Made by a program: the position numbers and the translations under genes. The notes under the pieces were generated by a model. The model did not search any database and was not told the origin of the DNA. It worked only from the letters and a program-made list of their open reading frames with translations. This document shows, piece after piece, positions 33,960 to 42,137 of a DNA stretch of 64,000 bases; the stretch's first letter is position 1; every line of letters starts with the position of its first letter. Origin of the DNA: Streptomyces sp. AP-93 (GTDB lineage: Bacteria > Actinomycetota > Actinomycetes > Streptomycetales > Streptomycetaceae); NCBI RefSeq assembly GCF_022808175.1, contig NZ_JALGBX010000004.1:81346-145345 (forward strand), read 5' to 3'.

Positions 33960-34715
33960 CTACGGCGCGAGTACGTCCAGTTCCTCCAGCGCGCCCACCG
34001 CGATCTGCCGCGTCAGCGCCTCGGCGCCGGCCGCGTCCCCCTCCCGTACGGCCTCGGCCACCCGCACGTGCAGGGTGACGGCGGCCGGGTCGGGGTCGTG
34101 GAACATCACCGCGTGCCGGGTGCGCCCGGTCAGGACCTCGGCGACGACATCGCCGAGCCGCGCGAACATCTCGTTGCCGGAGGCGTTGAGCACGGTCCGG
34201 TGGAAGGCGATGTCGTGGCGGAGGTACCCGTCGAGCTGATGGCCGCGTGAGGTGCGGACCATGCCCAGGGCCGCCTCGGTGAGTTCGGCGCACTGCTCAG
34301 GGGTGGCCCGCAGCGCCGCGAGTCCGGCCGCGACCGGTTCGATGGCCGAGCGCAGCACGGTGAGGGAACGCAACTGGCGGGGGCGGTCCGCGCCGGCGAG
34401 TCGCCAGCGGATGACGCGCGGGTCGTAGACGTTCCACTCCTCGGTGGGGCGGACGGTGACGCCGACCCGGCGGCGGGACTCGACCAGTTGCATCGATTCC
34501 AGCACACGGACCACCTCGCGGACCACTGTCCGGGAGGCGTCGAAGCGTTCGGCGATCTCGTCGGTGCGCAGCACGCTGCCGGGTGGGTGCTCCCCGGCCG
34601 TGATCGCCAGGCCGATCGTGTCCAGTACGTGGGAGTGAAGCCCTTGGCCGCCCGGGCCGCCCGGCCCGCCTGCTCCGCCTTCGCCGCCCGGTCCGCCCGG
34701 CCCTTCAGTGGTCAT
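33960..34715 (-). CDS. gntR: GntR-family (FadR/FCD subgroup) regulator of gluconate genes
   Basis: This 251-residue repressor has an N-terminal winged helix (LRTDEIAERFDASRTVVREVV, about 45-65) and an FCD ligand domain with metal-type residues (RHDIAFHRTVLNASGN; HVRVAEAVREGD). A Gly-Pro-rich N-terminus (about 5-25) is low complexity. It diverges from gntK-gntP, the usual arrangement for a gluconate-responsive repressor, so gluconate or 6-phosphogluconate is the likely effector. No good ribosome site precedes the ATG at 34715, and downstream starts are possible. The 147-bp divergent region is notably AT-rich for this DNA and should hold the operator. Confidence 0.87.
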   Translation of the reverse strand: MTTEGPGGPGGEGGAGGPGGPGGQGLHSHVLDTIGLAITAGEHPPGSVLRTDEIAERFDASRTVVREVVRVLESMQLVESRRRVGVTVRPTEEWNVYDPRVIRWRLAGADRPRQLRSLTVLRSAIEPVAAGLAALRATPEQCAELTEAALGMVRTSRGHQLDGYLRHDIAFHRTVLNASGNEMFARLGDVVAEVLTGRTRHAVMFHDPDPAAVTLHVRVAEAVREGDAAGAEALTRQIAVGALEELDVLAP

Positions 34716-34746
34716 GGCGTAAGCGTACGGTGACCCCCGGATGGAC

Positions 34747-34795
34747 AAAAGATGTGATGTTTTACCGAGGAGCCCTTGAATAAGTACTACGTAAT
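34747..34795. promoter_or_regulatory. AT-rich divergent promoter/operator of the gluconate genes
   Basis: AAAAGATGTGATGTTTT (34747-34763), an imperfect dyad, and TAAGTACTACGTAATGG (34780-34796) are the only AT-rich stretches here. They lie between gntR and gntK. They are plausible repressor and RNA polymerase sites, but no exact consensus is matched. Confidence 0.35.
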
Positions 34796-34862
34796 GGGCT
34801 TCAGTGGTACTCCCCGGGCTCTCCGGGCCGATGTCGACGAGGACAGCGAAACGAGGTGCGCG

Positions 34863-35378
34863 ATGACGCGCGTCATTGTGGTGATGGGCGTGGCCGGGAC
34901 GGGAAAGACGACCGTGGGCCGGCTGCTCGCCGACGCGCTCGCCCTCCCCTACGCGGAGGGCGACGCCTTCCACCCGGCGGCCAACGTCGCCAAGATGTCC
35001 GCCGGCATCCCCCTGGACGACGCGGACCGCCGGCCCTGGCTGGACTCGATCGGCGAGTGGATGCGCAACCGGGCCGGGGTCGGCGGCGGGGTCATCTCCG
35101 CCTCCTCCCTCAAGCGGGCCTACCGCGACCGGCTGCGGGCCGTCGCGCCGGACACCGTCTTCGTCCACCTCACCGGCGATCGGCCGCTGATCGAGGAGCG
35201 CATGGCCGCACGCAAGGGGCACTTCATGCCCACCGCGCTGCTGGATTCGCAGTTCGCCACGCTGGAGCCGCTCCAGCCGGACGAACTCGGCGTCCTCGTC
35301 GACGTGTCCGCAGGCCCGGAGGAGATCGCGGCACGGGCGTTGTCGGCCCTGCGCCGCCTCCCGGCGCCGGTCACGTAG
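34863..35378 (+). CDS. gntK: Gluconokinase
   Basis: This 171-residue cytosolic kinase phosphorylates D-gluconate to 6-phosphogluconate with ATP, feeding the pentose phosphate pathway. The P-loop is GVAGTGKTT (9-17). Family motifs EGDAFHPAANVAKMSAGIPLDD, RRPWLD, SASSLKRAYRD and KGHFMP are all intact, and the length is normal. The ATG at 34863 has GAGGTG about 5 bases upstream, favouring it over an upstream ATG. gntP follows at 58 bp, making a gntK-gntP operon opposite its FadR-type repressor. Confidence 0.95.
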   Translation: MTRVIVVMGVAGTGKTTVGRLLADALALPYAEGDAFHPAANVAKMSAGIPLDDADRRPWLDSIGEWMRNRAGVGGGVISASSLKRAYRDRLRAVAPDTVFVHLTGDRPLIEERMAARKGHFMPTALLDSQFATLEPLQPDELGVLVDVSAGPEEIAARALSALRRLPAPVT

Positions 35379-35436
35379 CCACCCGGACCCACCCCGTCCC
35401 GCCGCCTTTGGAACGAGAACGAAGGAATCCATCACC

Positions 35437-36834
35437 GTGACCAGTCTCAGCGTCGAGACTCTGGCAGCGGCCGCCACCGAGCCGATCACCTCGGCCGGCA
35501 ACACCCAGCTGGGGATAGCCGTCCTCGCGGGCATCGCCGTCATCGTCCTGCTCATCACGCGCCTCAAGCTGCACGCCTTCCTGGCGCTGACGCTCGGCTC
35601 GCTCGCCCTGGGGGTGTTCGCCGGCGCCCCCCTGGCCAAGACCATCTCCAGCTTCACGGCCGGGCTCGGCTCGACCGTCGCGGGGGTCGGCGTACTCATC
35701 GCGCTCGGCGCCATCCTCGGGAAGCTGCTCGCCGACTCGGGCGGCGCGGACGAGATCGTGGACACCATCCTGGCGCGCGCCAAGGGCCGGGCCATGCCGT
35801 GGGCGATGGTGCTGATCGCCTCGGTGATCGGCCTCCCGCTCTTCTTCGAGGTCGGCATCGTGCTGCTGATCCCCGTGGTCCTGCTCGTGGCCAAGCGGGG
35901 CAACTACTCGCTCATGCGGATCGGCATCCCCGCGCTGGCCGGCCTGTCCGTGATGCACGGGCTGATTCCGCCGCACCCCGGCCCGCTGGTCGCCATCGAC
36001 GCGCTCCACGCCAACCTGGGCCTCACCCTCGCGCTCGGCGTGCTCGTCGCCATTCCGACCGTCGTCATCGCGGGCCCGGTGTTCTCCCGGTACGCGGCAC
36101 GGTGGGTGGACATCCCGGCGCCCGAGCACATGATCCCGCAGCGGCCCTCCGCGGAACTGGAACACCGCCCGCGCTTCGGTGCGACGGTCTTCACCGTGCT
36201 GCTGCCGGTGGTCCTGATGCTGATGAAGGCCCTGGTCGACATCGTGGTCAACGACCCGGCCAACACGGTGCAGCGGGTCACCGACGTGGCGGGCTCACCC
36301 CTGATCGCACTGCTCGCGGCGGTGCTCGTGGGCATGTTCACCCTCGGCCGGGCGGCCGGCTTCACCAAGGCGCGGCTGTCCGTGACGGTGGAGAAGTCGC
36401 TGGCCCCGATCGCGGGCATCCTGCTGATCGTGGGTGCGGGCGGCGGCTTCAAGACGACGCTGATCGACGTGGGCGTCGGCCAGATGATCATGGACCTGTC
36501 CGAGAGCTGGTCGATACCGACCCTCCTGCTGGCCTGGCTCATCGCGGTGGCCATCCGCCTGGCGACGGGCTCGGCCACGGTCGCCACCATCTCCGCGGCC
36601 GGCCTGGTGGCCCCGCTCGCGGCGGGCATGCCGTCCACGGAGACCGCTCTGCTGGTCCTCGCCATCGGAGCGGGGTCGCTGTTCTTCAGCCACGTCAACG
36701 ATGCCGGGTTCTGGCTCGTGAAGGAGTACTTCGGCATGACGGTCGGCCAGACCCTCAAGACCTGGTCGGTGATGGAGACCATCATCTCGGTGGTCGGCCT
36801 GGGCTTCGTCCTGCTGCTGTCGCTCGTCCTCTGA
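35437..36834 (+). CDS. gntP: Gluconate:H+ symporter, GntP family
   Basis: This 465-residue permease has 12 to 14 membrane helices and GntP signatures (IPPHPGPLVAIDALHANLG, GLPLFFEVGIVLLIP, FFSHVNDAGFWLVKEY). It imports gluconate with protons. The start is a GTG at 35437 with GAAGGA about 11 bases upstream. It follows gntK in one operon. A GC-rich hairpin terminator lies 32 bp after its stop. Confidence 0.95.
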   Translation: MTSLSVETLAAAATEPITSAGNTQLGIAVLAGIAVIVLLITRLKLHAFLALTLGSLALGVFAGAPLAKTISSFTAGLGSTVAGVGVLIALGAILGKLLADSGGADEIVDTILARAKGRAMPWAMVLIASVIGLPLFFEVGIVLLIPVVLLVAKRGNYSLMRIGIPALAGLSVMHGLIPPHPGPLVAIDALHANLGLTLALGVLVAIPTVVIAGPVFSRYAARWVDIPAPEHMIPQRPSAELEHRPRFGATVFTVLLPVVLMLMKALVDIVVNDPANTVQRVTDVAGSPLIALLAAVLVGMFTLGRAAGFTKARLSVTVEKSLAPIAGILLIVGAGGGFKTTLIDVGVGQMIMDLSESWSIPTLLLAWLIAVAIRLATGSATVATISAAGLVAPLAAGMPSTETALLVLAIGAGSLFFSHVNDAGFWLVKEYFGMTVGQTLKTWSVMETIISVVGLGFVLLLSLVL

Positions 36835-36866
36835 CCCCTCGTCCTCAGACCCCTCGCCGCCGACTC

Positions 36867-36908
36867 CCCCGCCGGATCCGAGCCCGATCCGCGCCGGGTC
36901 CGGCGGGG
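36867..36908. terminator. Hairpin terminator after gntP
   Basis: CCCCGCCGGA (36867-36876) pairs perfectly with TCCGGCGGGG (36899-36908) across a 22-nt loop. It lies between convergent gntP and the WXG100-like gene and can act in both directions. Confidence 0.65.
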
Positions 36909-36924
36909 ATCAGGCGGCGTCCGG

Positions 36925-37209
36925 TCAGCCGGTCCGCCGGTGCCTGCCCCGCGTCCCCTTCCGGGACCCGGGGCGGGCCAGTTGGGCCGCCGCCAGCTCG
37001 AAACCGCCCGCCGCGGTGGCGCAGCGGTCGGCCAGTGACGCCACCTCGGCGCGGAACGCGTCGCCCCCCGGGCCCTGCCAGCGCAGGTCTCCGGCGGCAC
37101 GGCGCAGCCGTTCGGCGTGCGAACGCAGGGCGGCCGAGTGGGCGCGCAGGCCCTCGGCGGGGGCCGGACGGGTCTCGGCCCGGGGCGCGGGCCCGGCGGT
37201 GTCCGTCAC
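36925..37209 (-). CDS. WXG100-like small helical protein
   Basis: This 94-residue protein is predicted as a helical hairpin. The turn motif W44-Q-G46 (DLRWQGPGGDAFRAEV) and its flanking helices resemble WXG100/ESX substrates of type VII secretion, although an Arg-rich tail replaces the usual YxxxD/E signal. Its GTG start overlaps the stop of the upstream esterase-like gene (GTGA), so the two are coupled. No type VII secretion machinery is in the window. Similar small WXG proteins paired with DUF1023-type hydrolases are common in actinomycetes. Confidence 0.7.
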   Translation of the reverse strand: MTDTAGPAPRAETRPAPAEGLRAHSAALRSHAERLRRAAGDLRWQGPGGDAFRAEVASLADRCATAAGGFELAAAQLARPGSRKGTRGRHRRTG

Positions 37210-38366
37210 CGGTCCCGCCCCGGGACGTAGACGTCGGGATGTCCCGGCAGCCGCACGAGGTGGCTTCCGGTGACCAGGCCCCCGAAGCCCGCGAGGGCCG
37301 CCGCCGGACCCGGCTCGGGGCCCGAACCCACCCAGGTGACCCGGTAGACCGTGGTGAACTCCCGGCTCGCGGCCAGCCGTCCGGCCGTCCGGGCGCCCGG
37401 GCCGTGGCCGAGCAGGGCGAGTTCGGTCCCGGAGGGCACGAGGCGGCGTACGGTCGCGGCCACGTCCCGGACGTGCGCGGCCGGTTCCCCGTACGGGGCG
37501 TCGGCGCGGCCGGACTCCGCTGGTGGGCCGGCGAGTTGGAGCACGCACCGCTCGACCCCGTCCGGGCCGACGACCTGCTGGAGCAGGACCGCGCCCGCGG
37601 CCGCGCCGATCCGGTCGGCATTGCCCCGGTACCCGGCCGGGGTGCCGGTGGTGTCCAGCTCGGCGAGGAGGCGGGTGCTGCCCGGTTCGGAGCAGGCGGG
37701 TCCCCGGTCGAAGAAGGCCCGCAGGGCGGCGCCGATCCCGAGGAGCGGCTCGGCGGCCACGGCCCTGCCGGTGGCGACCTGCCAGCCGGCGTGGTCGTTG
37801 AACGGGTTGTCGTCGGTCAGCGCGTTCCAGGCCAGGATGTCGGCGAAGGAAGGGTTCAGCAGGGCGAAGGCGGGACCCTCGCCGCGTCGGCGCACGAGGT
37901 CGCGGAACGCCCGGACGGCGTCCGCCTGCCGGCCCTCCTCCACCGCGAGGAACACCTCGGCGGCGGCCGGGTCCGCCGACCTCGCCGGGTTACGGGCGGC
38001 CTCGGCCCGGATCCGGCCCTTGAGGCCGCACACCGCGAGGCTGACGGCGAGGCTCTCCCGGCCGGTGAAGACTCCGGCGAGCCACCCGGCCCGCGCCACG
38101 CCTCGGCCCCGGGCGGCCCAGCCGAGTCCGTCGGGGTCGGTGAGGGCGCGCAGCAGCGTACGCCAGGCCGCGCGGCGGCGGCTGCCGAAACCCAGTGCGG
38201 TGACCGGCAGCCGGGAGCCGAGTGCCAGCCGGGAGGCGTAGCGCGAGGCTTCGCCGACGGCGTCGGCCGCCTCGGCCAGTTCCCGGCACAGGACGCCCAG
38301 TTGATCGGCGTCCGGGTCGGTGGGCGCGGAGGTCGCGGAGGTCCCGGGGGTCGCGGCGTCGGACAT
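37206..38366 (-). CDS. DUF1023-like alpha/beta hydrolase fold protein without nucleophile Ser
   Basis: This 386-residue protein ends in an alpha/beta-hydrolase-like half. Its expected nucleophile elbow reads G320-H-G-P-G324, with Gly where the catalytic Ser should be. N-terminal helices (LCRELAEAADAVGEASRYASRLALG) fit the WXG-partner architecture. It has no signal peptide. The start at 38366 has GAGGAATCC upstream. It is coupled to the WXG100-like gene. Loss of the Ser suggests a binding or structural role. A low-complexity CAGG-rich tract lies between it and the P450 gene. Confidence 0.72.
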   Translation of the reverse strand: MSDAATPGTSATSAPTDPDADQLGVLCRELAEAADAVGEASRYASRLALGSRLPVTALGFGSRRRAAWRTLLRALTDPDGLGWAARGRGVARAGWLAGVFTGRESLAVSLAVCGLKGRIRAEAARNPARSADPAAAEVFLAVEEGRQADAVRAFRDLVRRRGEGPAFALLNPSFADILAWNALTDDNPFNDHAGWQVATGRAVAAEPLLGIGAALRAFFDRGPACSEPGSTRLLAELDTTGTPAGYRGNADRIGAAAGAVLLQQVVGPDGVERCVLQLAGPPAESGRADAPYGEPAAHVRDVAATVRRLVPSGTELALLGHGPGARTAGRLAASREFTTVYRVTWVGSGPEPGPAAALAGFGGLVTGSHLVRLPGHPDVYVPGRDR

Positions 38367-38396
38367 GGATTCCTCGTCGGGTCGGATGAGCATCGG

Positions 38397-38466
38397 GCAG
38401 GACGGGACGGGACGGACAGGTCGGTCGGTCAGGCAGGCAGGTCGGCAGGCAGGCAGGCAGGTCGGG
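38397..38466. repeat. CAGG/GACGG microsatellite tract
   Basis: About 70 bp of GGACG and CAGG/CAGGT short repeats lies between the esterase-like gene and the P450 gene. No gene or hairpin terminator is seen in this 156-bp gap. Confidence 0.75.
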
Positions 38467-38522
38467 TGGGCCGGATGCCGTGGCGCCGCCGGGGTGCGGG
38501 CGGGGCCGGGCCGGCGCCGGGG

Positions 38523-39794
38523 TCAGCGGCGGGTCAGGCTCAGGCGGATGCCCTGCGGGTCCAGGGCCGCGGGGAGCGGGCCGAGGGGGTCGAGCACGGG
38601 CCGGACGGGCCGGACCCGGTGTCCGCGCAGCACCTCCGCGCAGAGCGCGGCGGTGACCAGCAGCCCCAGTTGTTCGCCGGGGCAGCGGCCGTCGGCATGG
38701 CTGAACGGGGCCATCCGGACGTCCCGGTCCGCTTCGCGGGAGGCCCACCGGCCCGGTACGAAGACGTGCGCGGCGGGCACATGCTCGGGGTCGCGCTGGT
38801 GGAACAGCACGGGCAGCACCACCCAGGTCCCGGCGGGATGCCGCACGCCCCGCCATTCGGTTTCGGCCCGGGTGATCCGTATCAGGTCGGGGACCGCCGG
38901 ATACAGCCGCAGCGATTCCCGGACGCAGGCCCGCAGCCGGGGCAGCGCGCCCTGGGCTGCGCCCTGCGCCCATCCGGCGGTGCGGGCCTCGGCGGCGACG
39001 GTGTCCTGTTCGGCCGGGTGCGCGCCGAGGAGCAGCAAGGTGCGCAGCAGGATGCCGGGGACGAGGTCGAAGGCGGCCAGCCACTGGCGGACCTGCCCGA
39101 CCGGGTCCGCCGGCGGCTGGTCCGGCCCGGACCGGTCCGGCCGGCTGAGGAGATCCGCATGGCGGCGGGCCCGCCCGATGAGGGTGTGCGGCTCCGCGAG
39201 GTCGGCGTACGCGGCGATCCGCGCGCCGGCCCTGTCGTGGGAACGCCCGAGCCTGCGGCCGAGTTCCGCGTCCTCGGCGGCCGCGTCGCCGAGGACGATG
39301 CGCCGGGCGGCGCGGGCCACGGAGTGCCGGACGCGGGCGAGTTCGAGGGAACCCCCCGCTGTCAGGCGCCGGGCCTCGTCGGTGAGGACCGAGAGGAACG
39401 CCCCGCAGGAGGGGTGCACGGTCAGTCCCGCGGCGAGCACGGAGTGGTCGACCGCCCGCCGCCCGGCGTGGAGCCCGGCGTGGGCGCAGCTGCCGTCCGC
39501 CTGTGCGGCGGGCTGGACGAGGGAGCCGACGGGTTCGGCGTAGAACTGCCGGATGTCCCGCGGATCGAGGATGAGCAGGACGGTGCCGGTCAGCCCCCGT
39601 ACGAGCACGGGCGCCCCGCCGTGCCGCTCGCGCAGGGCCCGCAGCGTGGCGGCCGACCAGCGCGGCCGGCCGGGTCCCGCGTGCCCGCGCACCGCCCGGG
39701 GCCGGACGCTCACGAAGCCCCGTACCAGGGCGGGCAGCGCGTGGGCGGCGGCGGCGAACCGGGCGCTCTCGCCGCGCCCCGTCCCGGCCGTCAT
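38523..39794 (-). CDS. Cytochrome P450 monooxygenase
   Basis: This 423-residue soluble P450 has the ExxR pair (E293-S-L-R296) and the haem loop FSHADGRCPGEQ with ligand Cys371. The usual I-helix acid-alcohol pair (A/G-G-x-D/E-T) is not evident: the region reads AAFDLVPGILLRTLLLLGAHP, split here only by position 241-260. Oxygen activation may therefore be unusual. It needs ferredoxin partners that are not encoded nearby. Its ATG overlaps the stop of a 23-codon ORF that has a perfect ribosome site, so translation appears coupled to it. The substrate is unknown. Confidence 0.9.
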   Translation of the reverse strand: MTAGTGRGESARFAAAAHALPALVRGFVSVRPRAVRGHAGPGRPRWSAATLRALRERHGGAPVLVRGLTGTVLLILDPRDIRQFYAEPVGSLVQPAAQADGSCAHAGLHAGRRAVDHSVLAAGLTVHPSCGAFLSVLTDEARRLTAGGSLELARVRHSVARAARRIVLGDAAAEDAELGRRLGRSHDRAGARIAAYADLAEPHTLIGRARRHADLLSRPDRSGPDQPPADPVGQVRQWLAAFDLVPGILLRTLLLLGAHPAEQDTVAAEARTAGWAQGAAQGALPRLRACVRESLRLYPAVPDLIRITRAETEWRGVRHPAGTWVVLPVLFHQRDPEHVPAAHVFVPGRWASREADRDVRMAPFSHADGRCPGEQLGLLVTAALCAEVLRGHRVRPVRPVLDPLGPLPAALDPQGIRLSLTRR

Positions 39795-39862
39795 ACGGGA
39801 GCCTCCGCGGCCGGGGCCGGTGGCGTGCGCGCACCGCGGGCGGTCTCGTGGGCCGTACGCAT
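39791..39862 (-). CDS. 23-residue leader ORF translationally coupled to the P450
   Basis: A short ORF begins MRTAHETARGARTPP and ends in a Pro/Ala/Glu-rich tail. GGAGGT lies six bases before its ATG, the best ribosome site nearby, while the P450 start has none of its own. Its TGA overlaps the P450 ATG (ATGA). It may be a leader peptide for coupling. A precursor for P450-dependent peptide modification is possible, but it lacks the Tyr/Trp residues of known examples. Confidence 0.55.
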   Translation of the reverse strand: MRTAHETARGARTPPAPAAEAPV

Positions 39863-39887
39863 CCGTGTACCTCCGCGCAGCCTGGAC

Positions 39888-39923
39888 TCGACGTTCGGTG
39901 ATCTCGCGCTCACCGTACGTCGA
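39888..39923. promoter_or_regulatory. 14-bp inverted repeat upstream of the P450 leader ORF
   Basis: TCGACGTTCGGTGA (39888-39901) and TCACCGTACGTCGA (39910-39923) pair at 13 of 14 positions around an 8-nt spacer. It ends 26 bp before the leader ORF start. It could be a regulator operator (TetR-like size) or a leader hairpin. Confidence 0.6.
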
Positions 39924-40062
39924 CCGTCCCGGGTCCGCGCCCCGAGGACCACGAGGGGGGTACGGGAGGTCCCCGGGCGGGCTACGGGCGGGGCGGAGCG
40001 CCCGGTTCGGGGTCGTGACCGGGGCCGACGCACAGCGCGCCGTGGGCCGGGCGGCGGCCGGT

Positions 40063-40743
40063 TCACCGACCAGGGGCTCCACGCGCGGATCGGACCGTGA
40101 CCCGGGCGGGTGACGAGACCGGTGACGAGGCCGGTGCGGGAAGGTCGAGCGCGCGGGCGAGCGCGGCGGTGACCGGGGCGCAGTGGCCGGGCAGGCGTTG
40201 CAGGATCCAGTCGGCGGCCAGCGCGAGGAAGTCGGCCAAGTGGCGTTCCGCAGCGTCGAGCAGGGTGCGGAGCTCGGTGACGGACAGTTCGATCACGGGG
40301 CTGTCGCTCTGCTCGCCGTTGACGGTGAGCCGGACGGTGCAGCCGAAGCGCTCGGCCACGGGTGACACGGGGTCGTGGCCGAATCCGAGCAGGCTCCCAC
40401 CGTCGGCGAACCGGTGCCAGTCGCGCCAGTCCTCCAGCCCGTCGCAGCACCCCGGCTGGAAGGTGACGCCCGTGGACGGGTCCGTGACCTGTAGACCGCC
40501 GGCGACGAAGAGGTCCTCGAGGGTCAGCAGCCCGTGGAGGAACGAGGCCGGCGGGTCGGCCGGCCGGGGCGGTCGGCCACCGTCGGAGTCTGCGTCATTC
40601 CAACTGGCGATGCTCGCGACCGCCGCCCCGACCTCGGCGGGTGAGAGCTCGCCGCTGAGAGGCAGGAAGTCGAACCGGTTGAATTCGGCGACGCGCCAGA
40701 GGTCGAAGCCGTCAGGGATGAGAATCTCCAGTACGGGCTGCAT
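40063..40743 (-). CDS. Hypothetical protein with CC-DGLEDW motif
   Basis: This 226-residue protein was not recognised. It has a striking PGCCDGLEDW segment (97-106) followed by a second tryptophan-rich stretch, beta-rich middle strands (FGCTVRLTVNG, SPVIELSVTELRTLLDAA) and a helical C-terminus. It has no signal or membrane segment. The layout resembles small actinobacterial proteins of the immunity/SUKH-like type, but that is only impression. The ATG at 40743 is one of two close starts (a GTG lies three codons upstream). It is separate from its neighbours by about 170 and 200 bp. Confidence 0.65.
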   Translation of the reverse strand: MQPVLEILIPDGFDLWRVAEFNRFDFLPLSGELSPAEVGAAVASIASWNDADSDGGRPPRPADPPASFLHGLLTLEDLFVAGGLQVTDPSTGVTFQPGCCDGLEDWRDWHRFADGGSLLGFGHDPVSPVAERFGCTVRLTVNGEQSDSPVIELSVTELRTLLDAAERHLADFLALAADWILQRLPGHCAPVTAALARALDLPAPASSPVSSPARVTVRSARGAPGR

Positions 40744-40916
40744 CACGATCACCCGGCGAAGTGTTGCGCATCCCGTGCCCGCGCGGCCTCCCCATGACGT
40801 GCAGCACCCCGGGCTCGGCCGATGAGCCGGTTCCGCAGGACAGGGAACACGGCATCCTTCCGCCGGATCTTCACCAGGGAAATCCGAGACACGACAGCGT
40901 CGCGGTGCCATGGGGT

Positions 40917-41906
40917 TCAGGCGAAGGCCGCCTCCCGGAAGGCCGTACGGAGCGGGGCCGACGGGGTGGTCGGGAGGAGGGCGGCCCAGCGTCGTCCGCG
41001 CGGGGAGATCCACAGGGCCGGGCCTTCGCCGTGGGACCAGGATCCGTGCGCGGCGGGGTGCCAGAGGAGGCCTCGGGCGGGTAGCAGTTCGCCGGTGCGG
41101 ATGCGGAGCGACTGCGCCGTCCAGGCCGGGCTGACGGGGCCGCCGCCCGCCGGGGCGAGGAGGTGGCTCAGGAACCGGGCGAGGTCGGCGACGGGCGCAC
41201 GCAGGGTCCCGTCGGCGGTGAAGCCCGTCCGGGTCATGCCGAGCGGCGCCCAGATCCGTTCGGCGGCGAACCCGGCGAGGGGGCTGCCGCACAGCCGCTC
41301 GGCAAGCCCGGTGAGCGCGGGCGACACCCCGGAGCCGTGCGTGAGCAGGTGGTGCGCGGTGGTTCCGGCGGGCAGGCCGTCGCCCGCCCCGTAGGCGGTG
41401 AGCGGGGTGTGCAGGGCCAGCTCCCCCGCGTCCACGAGCATCCCGATGACGGGCCAGACGGCCAGCACGCCCGCCAGCCCGCCGACATCGGGGGCGGTGT
41501 CCGGATCCCCGGCGAGGGCTGGGATTCCGACTCCACCGAGGGCTCCGCCCCCGGCTGCGGCTCCAACTCCCGCCTCGGCTCCTGCTCCGACTCCCGTCTC
41601 GGCTCGGACTCCGGCCCCGACGGGGACTGCGGATCCGACTCCGCCCAGGGCTCCGGCTCCGGACAGGGACTCTGTCCCGGCTCGCTCTCGATCCCCGGGC
41701 CCGGCCTCCACCACCGCGTCCGGACCGTCCGCGCCACCGACGGCCCAGCCGGCCCCGGGGTCCGTGTCCCGTACCAGCGCCGCGATCCGGTCCACGCGCC
41801 TCGCCGGAGCGTGCTGCGTGACCGGCTCGTACTGCCCGCGCTGCCCGCGCTGCCCGGCATGCCCGGTCTGGTCGGCCCGTCCGGCCCGGTCGCTCTGGAG
41901 CGTCAT
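40917..41906 (-). CDS. Serine-hydrolase/beta-lactamase-like protein lacking the SxxK motif
   Basis: This 329-residue protein has the class C beta-lactamase/esterase fold in its second half (HLLTHGSGVSPALTGL, IWAPLGMTRTGF, VADLARFLSHLL, SWSHGEGPALW). The helix that should carry the Ser-x-x-Lys active site reads PDVGGLAGVLAVWP, with Gly at both catalytic positions. A Val-Gly-Ala-rich low-complexity insert (about 105-150), encoded by short repeats at 41527-41690, lies directly before it. The protein is thus probably inactive or has been damaged by repeat expansion. No signal peptide or clear ribosome site is seen. Confidence 0.7.
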   Translation of the reverse strand: MTLQSDRAGRADQTGHAGQRGQRGQYEPVTQHAPARRVDRIAALVRDTDPGAGWAVGGADGPDAVVEAGPGDRERAGTESLSGAGALGGVGSAVPVGAGVRAETGVGAGAEAGVGAAAGGGALGGVGIPALAGDPDTAPDVGGLAGVLAVWPVIGMLVDAGELALHTPLTAYGAGDGLPAGTTAHHLLTHGSGVSPALTGLAERLCGSPLAGFAAERIWAPLGMTRTGFTADGTLRAPVADLARFLSHLLAPAGGGPVSPAWTAQSLRIRTGELLPARGLLWHPAAHGSWSHGEGPALWISPRGRRWAALLPTTPSAPLRTAFREAAFA

Positions 41907-42137
41907 GGTCAGCCACGGTACGGCGCCCTCCGCACCTGCCCCGCGCGTCGCGCGGTCGGGCCGCGGTGGGCCACCCGAATGCCCCCGCACCCCGCACTTC
42001 GCCCGGTACCCCCGGCCGCGCGCGGGGGCGCGGGGGCGCGGCCCGTGCGGGCCGTCGGCGCGCGGCCCGGTGCGCCCGGTCCCGTACGCCCGGCCCGGTT
42101 GCCCCCCCCGCCCGCCGGCGGAGGGCCGTACGCCGGG
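41907..42137. other. Extremely GC-rich intergenic stretch
   Basis: This 231-bp gap consists of GGGCGCG/CCGCGCGC tracts and a run of eight C at about 42102-42109. Several hairpins are possible and may terminate the agmatine deiminase-DUF4436 operon. No gene is evident. Confidence 0.5.

Noticed and set aside
39791..39862. Confident RiPP precursor call for the P450 leader ORF
   Set aside because: The peptide lacks Tyr and Trp, has no recognition motif I know, and no protease or transporter gene is adjacent.
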